A stretch of DNA of 64,000 nucleotides from Treponema sp. (lineage in GTDB: Bacteria > Spirochaetota > Spirochaetia > Treponematales > Treponemataceae), in the NCBI GenBank assembly GCA_017651065.1, contig JAGCDP010000024.1, positions 37,818-101,817 on the forward strand. The letters are read 5' to 3'. Of this stretch, positions 42,433 to 50,223 are shown piece by piece. The position numbers and the translations under genes are program-made. The notes beneath the pieces are model-generated. The model worked only from the letters and a program-made list of their open reading frames with translations, was not told the origin of the DNA and did no database searches. Positions within the stretch are counted from its first letter, which is position 1; each line of letters begins with the position of its first letter.

Positions 42433-43217
42433 ATAGTGGTCCCTGAGCCCGTCGAAGGGCTCTCCGTATAAGCATACGCATTATGAAAATGAATACTCTC
42501 TTCATTCTCTGCTTCTACGCTGAACCATTTGAAATTCTTTTTTGCCAGGGCTGTATAAACTTCGCGCACAACATCTTCTACAAAGCGAGGATTATCGTAG
42601 GCATGCTCTGTTACATATTTTTCATCCTGACGTTTAAGAAGAGAGTAGAGCGGCGAAGAAGCACATTTTTCAATCAATTCAATAATATCTTCAATCCAGA
42701 AAAATTCAGAATAAAGCAGCTTTACCTTTACAGTTCCACGCTGATTATGAGCACCGTATTCACTGATTGCTTTTGAACAAGGACACAAGGTTGTAACTGG
42801 AACTTCTATAGTAATGTAAAACTTTCGTTCATCTGCGCTTACAGTTCCTTCAAAAGAACAGTTATATTCCATAATTCCCGAAGCCTGCGAAACAGGAGCA
42901 GCTTTTTCAATAAAATAAGGAAAGCTTACAGTTCCAAAGGCCTGCTCGGCATCAAGCTTTTTGCGCATTTCTTCAAGCATATCAAGGAAATGCTGCATCG
43001 TAACATCCTGATGATATTTATGGAACACTTCAATAAAGCGCGACATATGAGTTCCCTTAAAATTGTGAGGAAGGTTTACAAAAAGATCTACTGTTGCAGT
43101 TGTCTGCTGCTGCTTGTGATTTTTGTCAAGGACAGTAACAGGGTATCGAACGCCCTTTACACCAACTTTTTGAAGCGGAATCTTACGTGTGTCTGTTTCG
43201 TTTTGAATGTCGCGCAT
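42429..43217 (-). CDS. folE2: GTP cyclohydrolase FolE2 (type IB)
   Basis: A 262-residue enzyme making 7,8-dihydroneopterin triphosphate from GTP, for folate or queuosine-type modification. The active-site region is VTTLCPCSKAISEYGAHNQR, with Cys145 and Cys147. The last residues ESPSTGSGTTI are encoded by a family-C repeat and look like an acquired tail. The ATG at 43217 is only 6 nt from TATAAT; a longer start (43259) would lie upstream of that -10 and is rejected. It is coupled to the sugar-kinase gene by overlapping ATGA. Confidence 0.93.
   Translation of the reverse strand: MRDIQNETDTRKIPLQKVGVKGVRYPVTVLDKNHKQQQTTATVDLFVNLPHNFKGTHMSRFIEVFHKYHQDVTMQHFLDMLEEMRKKLDAEQAFGTVSFPYFIEKAAPVSQASGIMEYNCSFEGTVSADERKFYITIEVPVTTLCPCSKAISEYGAHNQRGTVKVKLLYSEFFWIEDIIELIEKCASSPLYSLLKRQDEKYVTEHAYDNPRFVEDVVREVYTALAKKNFKWFSVEAENEESIHFHNAYAYTESPSTGSGTTI
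42438..42460. repeat. Family-C repeat at the folE2/sugar-kinase junction
   Basis: GGTCCCTGAGCCCGTCGAAG plus GGC. On the minus strand it encodes SPSTGSGT at the end of FolE2 and provides CAGGGA as ribosome site for the next gene. Confidence 0.85.
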
Positions 43218-43223
43218 AAATAT

Positions 43224-43253
43224 ATTATACGAAAAAGGGGAGAAGAGAATCAA
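43224..43253 (-). promoter_or_regulatory. Promoter of folE2, leaderless layout
   Basis: TTGATT (43248-43253), 18-nt spacer, TATAAT (43224-43229), 6 nt to the ATG at 43217. No Shine-Dalgarno. Confidence 0.6.
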
Positions 43254-43268
43254 CAGCACTACATTGGA

Positions 43269-44513
43269 TTACAGTTCATCTCCTGTTAAAAAATCTTCCA
43301 GGCAGATGATGTAGATTCCGTTGTCGTCGTAATGCGGGATAACTTTTTCTTTTTGAATTATTATTTTTTTAAAACTATCGTTGATTCTTAAAAGGGAGTT
43401 TTCTTCCTTAGTTTTTTTCTTTTCGGAAGAAATATCTAAAGCAGACTGGATGTAGATTTTTTCGTTACCCAGGTTTGCAACAAAATCGCATTCAAGCTGA
43501 ATCTTTTTTGTTTTGCCTTCTTTGTCTTTTGTATTATATTCTACAATTCCAACATCAACATTATAACCGCGCATTTTAAGTTCGTTGTAGATGATGTTTT
43601 CCATAATGTGAGGTTCTTCTATCTGGCGGAAATTCAATCGAGCATTTCGTAAACCGGAATCTGTAAAATAATACTTCTTGTTTGCTCCTATGTACTTTCT
43701 TCCCTTAATGTCAAAGCGTTCTACTGTCTGAATTAAAAAGGCATCTTCAAGATAATTCAGATATGATGTGATTGTTTTGTTTGTTATCGAAGATTTTTCT
43801 TTTGTCCTAAAGGTATTTTGAATCTTAACAGGATTTGTAAACGCGCCGATAGAAGAAGCTGTAACATCAAGCAAATCTTCAAACTCTTTTTTATTGCGGA
43901 TATTGTAACGGTCAATTACATCGGTGAGATATACTTTTGAAAAAAGGCTGGAAAGATAATCTGATTTTTCTTTGTGGGTTTTCATTCCTGCAACAAGAGG
44001 AAGGCCGCCATAAGTATAATAATCTGTCCATGCAGAAACAAAATCGTCTTTTCGTGATTCATAAAATTCCTTGAACGAAAGAGGATACATTCTTATTTCA
44101 TCACCTCGTCCACGGAACTCTGTGATTACATCTTTTACAAGAAAACGCGAATTACTTCCGGTAACATACACATCTATGTTTGGAATGTGCAGAAGCGAAT
44201 TAAGGACTTCTTCAAATCCGTCAACCAGCTGAATTTCGTCAAGAAGGCAGTAGTATAATTTTTTTTCTGTGATTTTTGATTTTATAAATTTGTAAAGGCT
44301 GATTTTATCTCGAAGTTCGGCGTATTCCAGATCGTCCAGAGGAATCTTTATAATATGAGATTCTGATACACCTTGTGAAATAAGTTTTTCATAAAACAGC
44401 TTGAATAAAAGATATGACTTTCCGCAGCGTCGGAGTCCGGTGATAATTTTAATCATTCCGTTCTGCTTTTTTTGAGTAAGCTGATTTATGTATATATCTC
44501 GAGAAAATATCAT
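43269..44513 (-). CDS. AAA-family ATPase with DUF4143 domain
   Basis: A 414-residue protein of a widespread but poorly understood family. The N-terminal P-loop is TGLRRCGKSYLL (25-36), Walker B is YCLLDEIQLVDG, and sensor-like VYVTGSNSRFL and GRGDEIRMYPLSFKEFY follow. The C-terminal DUF4143 part has a restriction-endonuclease-like look (IQLECDFVANLGNEKIYIQS). These genes are often mobile and present in several copies. The promoter carries a perfect inverted repeat that suggests autoregulation. Confidence 0.9.
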   Translation of the reverse strand: MIFSRDIYINQLTQKKQNGMIKIITGLRRCGKSYLLFKLFYEKLISQGVSESHIIKIPLDDLEYAELRDKISLYKFIKSKITEKKLYYCLLDEIQLVDGFEEVLNSLLHIPNIDVYVTGSNSRFLVKDVITEFRGRGDEIRMYPLSFKEFYESRKDDFVSAWTDYYTYGGLPLVAGMKTHKEKSDYLSSLFSKVYLTDVIDRYNIRNKKEFEDLLDVTASSIGAFTNPVKIQNTFRTKEKSSITNKTITSYLNYLEDAFLIQTVERFDIKGRKYIGANKKYYFTDSGLRNARLNFRQIEEPHIMENIIYNELKMRGYNVDVGIVEYNTKDKEGKTKKIQLECDFVANLGNEKIYIQSALDISSEKKKTKEENSLLRINDSFKKIIIQKEKVIPHYDDNGIYIICLEDFLTGDEL

Positions 44514-44523
44514 ATACTTTTCT

Positions 44524-44566
44524 ATTACCTAAAAATTAGTATATCTGCATTTTTAGGTAATTGCAA
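44524..44566 (-). promoter_or_regulatory. Promoter of the DUF4143 ATPase with inverted-repeat operator around the -10
   Basis: On the minus strand TTGCAA (44561-44566), 17-nt spacer, TATACT (44538-44543). Perfect 13-bp arms ATTACCTAAAAAT / ATTTTTAGGTAAT lie at 44549-44561 (spacer) and 44524-44536 (after the -10). The geometry is the same as at the GH94 promoter. Confidence 0.75.
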
Positions 44567-44607
44567 GATTTTTTTGAAACATACGTCTATGAGCGAAAAG
44601 TGGGAGT

Positions 44608-47179
44608 TTAGTCCGAAGCCTCTTGTAAATTACTTGCATTAATGTAAAGGGCTGGGACTATGCCTGGTTTTTTATCATCAACTTCTAGAAGCAATAATGA
44701 ATCCATCGTCAATCCAATGCTAGAAACAATTCTATCTTTTGAATGAGATTCGATTGCAGCAGGGGAGGTTCTGTTATTATAAGCTCTATTCAACCACCAG
44801 CTGCCATCTGCTTGATTGTTTGTAGCCTTGGCATAATCTGTTAATAACCTTTTAGCGTAAGAAGGTTCTGAGCCTAGAATTGAGGTGTTTTGTAAAAGGA
44901 AAATCTTTTCGTCAGCAAGAGTATAAGGCTCTGTACTATTAGTATTAGTACGATATGCATTAAACTGTACAGACGAACCGAGTATTTTGTCTGTAGCGGA
45001 ATCTGATATAATTCTTGTAAAGGCTTTATATAAGAATCCGTTATTTATAAATACCGTATTAAAATCACTCGAATATTCGCTATTATTTACAGAGATCAAA
45101 GTTGGATATCCTAAGCCGTTTAAGAATGCTCTTATTGTAGAATATTGATAGTCATTTGGATAGAAATAAAAATCCGGAATATTTCTGAGTTGAGAAGGCC
45201 CGTCATAGAAAGGAACTTCTGCGGTAAGGATTTTTTCAGAAACCAAAAGTTTATTGCCAGTATTATCGTCAGTACCATCTATAACGCGCCAGATAATAGG
45301 TTCAAATTTATAATAATTGTCTTTATATTTTTCATAGAAATAACCATCTGTACCAAGGTACCAGTCCATACAAATTTTTTCAGTAGAATATAGGTTGACA
45401 TTTGCGCTGTCAATTTTCGATTGAGGGTAGTTTCCGAATTTACAGTAAGTACCATCAGGATAGCTGCCGTCATAATCGGTAATTATTGTTGGTACAGTTG
45501 CAAGGACATCGCTTCTTATATAGAAGGTAGCAGCCTGGCCTCCATTCCCTGCGTAATCGTTATACTTTAAAGTAATCTCATAAAGTGCATCTTTTGTAAA
45601 AGTCACATTTACCCATGTAACGGTTTTGTTACCATTTGTTAATTCTGTTCCTCCAACTTCTTTAATAGAATAGTATGTTTCACCAGCATAGTCTGGAGCA
45701 GAAGGTTCTGCCCAGTCAAATGTAAACTTTCTATATTCATTTCCTATTGATATGTTATTAAGTACAGGTTTTTCACTTATTGGAGTCTTATCTACTACAA
45801 AATAATATTTTTTGCCGTCAGAAGGGTATGTTAATGTATTACCGGCTTTATCTTTAAAGGTAAAGCTTATTGTGTAAACTCCTTCATTAATATTATTGTT
45901 GGATTTGATAATCTCTTTTGCTCTTGTTTGTAATAAATCTATTGTTCCCTGAAACGAAGCTTTTTCAGAACTTACTGTTGTATAAGTAAGTTCAATATCT
46001 TTGTAGATAGGTGTTGTTATGTCTGCATAGTTCTTTCCCTTAACCTTTTCAACCTTCATACAGAAAGAGGTATCCGGGCCAGATTGACCTGCGCTGTTTT
46101 CTTCTACTGAAATATCAAGGTCAATTTTGAAGATATCATTTTTGATATAATCATCTTTCAGATCAGAAACTTTAGTAAACGTTCTTGAAGATCTTGTGGT
46201 ATTATTTATCTTTAATGAGAATTTTTCAGAGTCATCATTATTCTTTTCGATTTGTAGTGGGAATTTGTCGGTCTGACTATTAACTGTATAGCTCCATTTT
46301 TTGAATCCACTCATTTGTACGTCTTTTTCATATCCGGAAGAAGTTGCTGTGTAGAAAAAGCCTGCTTCAATACTTACAAGAAGACTTGTGTAAGATGCAG
46401 GAGGAGAACTCTTTTTTGGCGGTATTGTAAGTGTAATATTGTTGTTTTCAAAAGTGGGGGCACCAAAAAGGCTTAAAAGATTTTCACCGGTTTTTTTATT
46501 TGTTATTTTGATATTTTTAAAATATATTTCATTTCCAATTTTATATTTATAATATCTTTCTGTTCCATCAGGCAGTCTTACTGGCTCAACGAAAGTGACA
46601 GAGTTTTTTAATTTATCATATTCATCTGTTGTAAAATAAATGGAATCGGGATTCATTTCGTAGTCAAAATCAACTGTAATAACTGACTCTCTTATTACAT
46701 TTGCTGTTTCAGGGTATTTAGAAATAACAGAAGGGCGTTCTGCAAGAACTACGCTTAAACAAAGCTCCATTCCGTCTGAAGGCTTTTTATTAAAAGAACA
46801 GGTTGTATTTTCTGAAGTAGGAGATTCAATAAAAAGAAAATCTCCGTTTCTTAATTCTGTCCCGCTGGCAGAATCTATAATTTTCCAGCATATAAATTCA
46901 TAAGACTCGAAAGGTTTAAAGGATATTTCAAAGTAATCTGTTACTTTTTTCATTACCTGGTTACCAACAGGATTCTGAAGTGCTCCCTGCCCAGGATAAT
47001 CAAAGGTTATTTTATACGAAGGTGCATTTGCATAATCAATATATTTTTCTATCTGCTGTTTTGTTTCTCCGGCATTTAAGAAATCATTACAGGATGAGAG
47101 CAGAAAAAGATTTACTATACATAATAACGCCCCCCCCCAGTATAGTAATTTTTGAAAGCTTAAAATTTGTGTTTTTCAT
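44608..47179 (-). pseudogene. Phase-variable DUF6273-type surface lipoprotein, OFF by a G9 tract
   Basis: The ATG at 47179 (SD GAGGGAG) starts a signal peptide MKNTNFKLSKITIL, then nine G (47130-47138, C on the plus strand) shift the frame to a stop after about 31 codons. With eight G the frame continues as GGALLCIVNLFLLSSC, a perfect lipobox (Cys30), and runs 75 codons into the open frame that now begins at an ATG at 46953 (781 residues), for 856 in total. The mature part has bacterial Ig-like beta repeats (about 130-520) and a C-terminal DUF6273-like domain (FGNYPQ...IIWRVIDG...KLLVSEKIL...STIRAFLNG). The body has no other disruption, so it is a switched gene rather than a decayed one. Confidence 0.88.
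47130..47138. repeat. Poly-G(9) contingency tract in signal-peptide codons
   Basis: Nine C on the plus strand (G on the coding strand), at codons 14-17 of the lipoprotein gene. Lengths of 8 or 11 give the full frame; 9 and 10 give early stops. Confidence 0.9.
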
Positions 47180-47243
47180 ATAAGGCTCCCTCATAATAAT
47201 ATTCAAATATTATAACAGATGAGAGCCGTTTCTGCTAGTTTTT

Positions 47244-48233
47244 TTATTCATAAAGATAACAGTCATAGCCGGAGCTTCGTAGTTTGTCGGCTGTGGTGCC
47301 GGTGCCGTCATCTTTTACAAGGACAATATAGTAGGTTGTGCCGCTGGCGCGTTTTTCTGAAATTATGTAGGCGTCAAAGCCTTTTTGTTTTACTTCTTCG
47401 CACAGGAGTTTTGCATTTGATTCTGTTTTGAAAAGGCCAAGCTGCCATTTGGAATCTTTGGTTGTTGTAGCTGCGGCTGTTGTTTTTGTTGCAGGGGCTA
47501 CAGAAATATCTTCCTTAAAAGTTCCTGTTCCCTGTTCTGCAACACCGCTCTTTGGTACAAAGAACCAGAATGGTGTTGGAAGTAACTGAACATCGCCTTT
47601 TACAATTGCAGCTTCTGTTGAGTTTGGATAATTTTTAGTTATCTGTTCCGACCACGATTTGTCGCCGGTTACATACCAGAGTGTTAATAAAATTACAGGA
47701 TGCACACTCTTCATTGACTGAACTTTGAGATAGGCTTTTAAAAGTTCAAGCGGCTCGTTTAAGTCGTCAACGTTTTCGGCTTTGCAGAGTGCGCTCCACT
47801 GGGCATATAATTTTACATAAGATTGAATGTTTGCATCTTTTGAATTTCGCACTGCAGAGTTTAAGTAGCTGTCGGCAGTAGGCCAGTCTCCGCAGCAAAG
47901 GGCACAGCGCACTGCATCAATTACAAGCTGTTCATTTGTTTTTTGCGGCATGCCTTCTGCATCGCCTGCGGCAATTCCTGCAGCAGTTGCATAGCTTTTC
48001 TGGGCATCACCATATAAGGCCAGCTGCTCCTGAAGCGACGCTAAAAATACATAAGCAGCGCGTTTTTCTGAAGCAACCGTAAGGCTTTTGATTTGATTTT
48101 TTACATACGAAACCGATTCTTCGACTGTTGACTGTTTTACAGCCTGAGCTTTTATATCTTTTGCCTTTGGTTCTGCAAAAATGAGTGAGGTAAAAAGTGA
48201 AAATATTACAATTACAAAAAGTTTTTTATTCAT
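47244..48233 (-). CDS. Exported SPOR-domain protein
   Basis: A 329-residue protein with a cleavable signal (MNKKLFVIVIFSLFTSLIFA). Residues about 35-220 are helical and TPR-like (AAYVFLASLQEQLALYGDAQ). A Thr/Ala linker (PATKTTAAATTTKDS) leads to a C-terminal SPOR domain (about 262-329; WQLGLFKTESNAKLLCEEVK and TYYIVLV), which in other bacteria binds denuded glycan strands at division sites. It overlaps the LapA-like gene by 8 bp. Confidence 0.85.
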   Translation of the reverse strand: MNKKLFVIVIFSLFTSLIFAEPKAKDIKAQAVKQSTVEESVSYVKNQIKSLTVASEKRAAYVFLASLQEQLALYGDAQKSYATAAGIAAGDAEGMPQKTNEQLVIDAVRCALCCGDWPTADSYLNSAVRNSKDANIQSYVKLYAQWSALCKAENVDDLNEPLELLKAYLKVQSMKSVHPVILLTLWYVTGDKSWSEQITKNYPNSTEAAIVKGDVQLLPTPFWFFVPKSGVAEQGTGTFKEDISVAPATKTTAAATTTKDSKWQLGLFKTESNAKLLCEEVKQKGFDAYIISEKRASGTTYYIVLVKDDGTGTTADKLRSSGYDCYLYE

Positions 48234-48615
48234 GAATTCTGTCTTCTATACTATTCACTTTATCGGTGGATTTTGATGAAGACTCAACAGGATTTTCTGA
48301 TTTAGAAGGCGCGGCGGCAGAAGCCTTTTTTGCAAGTTTTCGCTCTATTTTATCCTGCTTCTTTTTTTCTTTTAAGCCAAGATTTCTGGCATCGGCAACT
48401 TCATTTTCGTGGGAAAGTCTTATGAACTTTGCAATAAGATAACACAAAAGTGAGAAAATGATTCCTGCAGCAAAGGCAACAAAAATTACAACAACAATAG
48501 ACTTATCTGTATAGGTTTTAAAAAGCCACAAGGTACAGACATTCGAAAGATTCTTGCCAATAAAAAAGGCCAAGAAAAGGATGATGAGTAAGATGACGAT
48601 TAATGCTGCGATCAT
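48226..48615 (-). CDS. Small two-helix membrane protein, LapA-like
   Basis: A 129-residue protein with two transmembrane helices (MIAALIVILLIILFLAFFIG and VVVIFVAFAAGIIFSLLCYL) and a cytoplasmic charged tail rich in Lys, Ser, Glu; the layout is that of LapA/DUF1049 but similarity is weak. The ATG at 48615 has GGAG at 7 nt; a longer reading from 48654 (MPRCARND...) comes from the family-A repeat and is rejected. It overlaps the SPOR gene start by 8 bp, so the two are coupled. Confidence 0.78.
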   Translation of the reverse strand: MIAALIVILLIILFLAFFIGKNLSNVCTLWLFKTYTDKSIVVVIFVAFAAGIIFSLLCYLIAKFIRLSHENEVADARNLGLKEKKKQDKIERKLAKKASAAAPSKSENPVESSSKSTDKVNSIEDRIHE

Positions 48616-48630
48616 AGTAAAACTCCATAC

Positions 48631-48714
48631 GTCATTGCGAGCGCAGCGTGGCAATCCACATATTAAAAGAAATTCTCAAATGTGGATTGCCATGCCCTTC
48701 GGGCTCGCAATGAC
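48631..48714. repeat. Dispersed repeat family A, extended inverted pair
   Basis: GTCATTGCGAGCGCAGCGTG...CCACATATTA, short centre, then ATGTGGATTGCC...GCTCGCAATGAC. It separates miaB from the LapA-like gene on the same strand. Confidence 0.85.
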
Positions 48715-48721
48715 GGATTGT

Positions 48722-50122
48722 TTATATCAATTCTCCCTTAAAAGTATTACCATTAAGTTGAGTTATTTTAACATTTACAAAAGAACCTATCAACTTGCGG
48801 TCGGCTTTGAAGGCAACTTTTTCGTGCTGCTCTGTCTGGCCTAAAAGTTCATCGGCACTGTCGCGGCTTACTCCTTCTGCAAGGACAAGGGCTGTTGTTC
48901 CAACACGTTCGCTCATTCGTTCCTGTGTGTGTTCAAGCTGAAGATCAATTACACGCTGGAGCCGCTCCTTTCTAATCTCTTCGGGAATCTGTTCCATTTT
49001 TGCAGCTGGAGTTCCTTCGCGCGGATTATAATAATACATCATGGCACTTTCGTATTTTACCTGCTTCATAAGGTCCAGAGTCTGTTCAACATCCTCTTCT
49101 GTTTCGCCAGGGAAACCCATCATAATATCTGTTGTAAGAGAAACCTCAGGAATCTTTGCTTTGATTTTTGCAACAAGCTCAAGATACTGCTCGCGTGTAT
49201 AACGGCGGTTCATTGCCTTGAGAACTGCAGTAGAACCATTCTGCACAGGAAGATGAATGTGGCGGCAGATAAGAGGCTCTGCGGCAATTACATCAATTAC
49301 ATCATCTGTAAAATCTTTTGGATGCGAAGACATAAAGCGAACCCAGCGGATTGTAGATTCAGTTTTACGGAGGTGGTCTGCAATGATTTTTAGAAGGCCT
49401 GCAAAGTTTACGTTCTGACCTGCAGCATCAACACCGTTATAGCTGTTTACATTCTGACCAATAAGTGTGATTTCGCAAACTTTCAATTTCTTAAGGATAT
49501 CAAGCTCGGCAAGGATTTGTTCAACAGGACGACTTACTTCACGCCCCCGAACATAAGGAACAATACAATAAGTACAAAAGTTATTGCAGCCATGCATGAT
49601 TGGAACAAAGGTAGAAAAGGCACCCGGCTCTGCAGAAACAGCAGCAAACTGGTAAACGCCGGAATCATCAGGTATAGAAGAAATATCTCCTTCGCCGACG
49701 CGTCCATCTTCTACTGCCTCAATTATTTTTCCAAAGTGATGTTTTGCATAAGTTCCCACAACAAAATCTACAAAAGGCCAGCGCTCCTTAAAGGTTGGCA
49801 AAAGTCGTTCTGCCATACAGCCGGTAACTACAACGGTCAAAGGTTTGGCCCCGTCCTTTACATAATCAACTGCTTCTTCTAAAAACTTTGTTTTGGCATT
49901 ACTTCTTTTTTCGCGCACAGCCTTAAGCCCGTTTATCCATCCCAATCGTCCTTCTATTCTGTCTTCTGCAGTTTTACGGATTGAGCAGGTATTAATAACT
50001 ATTAAATCTGCGGTCTGAGCCGACTGTGATTTTGTCCAGCCGCGTGCAATCAAAAGCTGCTCCATAGAAGCAGACTCTGCAATATTCATCTCGCAGCCGT
50101 AGGTTTCGAAAAAATAAGTCAT
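48722..50122 (-). CDS. miaB: tRNA-2-methylthio-N6-dimethylallyladenosine synthase
   Basis: A 466-residue radical-SAM methylthiotransferase modifying A37 of tRNAs that read UNN codons. The N-terminal cluster ligands are Cys10 (TYGCEMN), Cys46 (NTCSIR), Cys102 (GCMAER); the radical-SAM cluster is C179-x3-C183-x2-C186 (MHGCNNFCTYCIVPYVRG). A C-terminal TRAM domain follows. The ATG at 50122 is chosen because a -10 lies 6 nt upstream; a longer frame from 50164 would start before that promoter. Confidence 0.95.
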   Translation of the reverse strand: MTYFFETYGCEMNIAESASMEQLLIARGWTKSQSAQTADLIVINTCSIRKTAEDRIEGRLGWINGLKAVREKRSNAKTKFLEEAVDYVKDGAKPLTVVVTGCMAERLLPTFKERWPFVDFVVGTYAKHHFGKIIEAVEDGRVGEGDISSIPDDSGVYQFAAVSAEPGAFSTFVPIMHGCNNFCTYCIVPYVRGREVSRPVEQILAELDILKKLKVCEITLIGQNVNSYNGVDAAGQNVNFAGLLKIIADHLRKTESTIRWVRFMSSHPKDFTDDVIDVIAAEPLICRHIHLPVQNGSTAVLKAMNRRYTREQYLELVAKIKAKIPEVSLTTDIMMGFPGETEEDVEQTLDLMKQVKYESAMMYYYNPREGTPAAKMEQIPEEIRKERLQRVIDLQLEHTQERMSERVGTTALVLAEGVSRDSADELLGQTEQHEKVAFKADRKLIGSFVNVKITQLNGNTFKGELI

Positions 50123-50128
50123 GCATTG

Positions 50129-50157
50129 ATTATACAAAGAAAAAAAACAGGGGTCTA
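50129..50157 (-). promoter_or_regulatory. Promoter of miaB, leaderless layout
   Basis: TAGACC (50152-50157, weak), 17-nt spacer, TATAAT (50129-50134), 6 nt to the ATG at 50122. No Shine-Dalgarno before this ATG. Confidence 0.5.
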
Positions 50158-50223
50158 TAGGCATGGTTCCGAATATAGAACTACCTTACTAAGTTTGATA
50201 TACTTTAATAGAGAGGAGAGCCG

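Noticed and set aside
43218..43259. Longer N-terminus of FolE2 (MLLILFSPFSY...)
   Set aside because: It would place the start upstream of a good -10, and the family normally begins near 43217.
43269..44566. Toxin-antitoxin module around the DUF4143 ATPase
   Set aside because: No partner gene is present; both neighbours are a metabolic enzyme and a surface lipoprotein.
44608..46953. Ordinary cytoplasmic protein starting at 46953
   Set aside because: There is no ribosome site before that ATG, and an in-frame lipoprotein N-terminus is recovered by a one-base change in a G tract.
47101..47431. Short plus-strand ORFs opposite the lipoprotein and SPOR genes
   Set aside because: They are antisense to supported genes, have no ribosome sites and no recognisable product.
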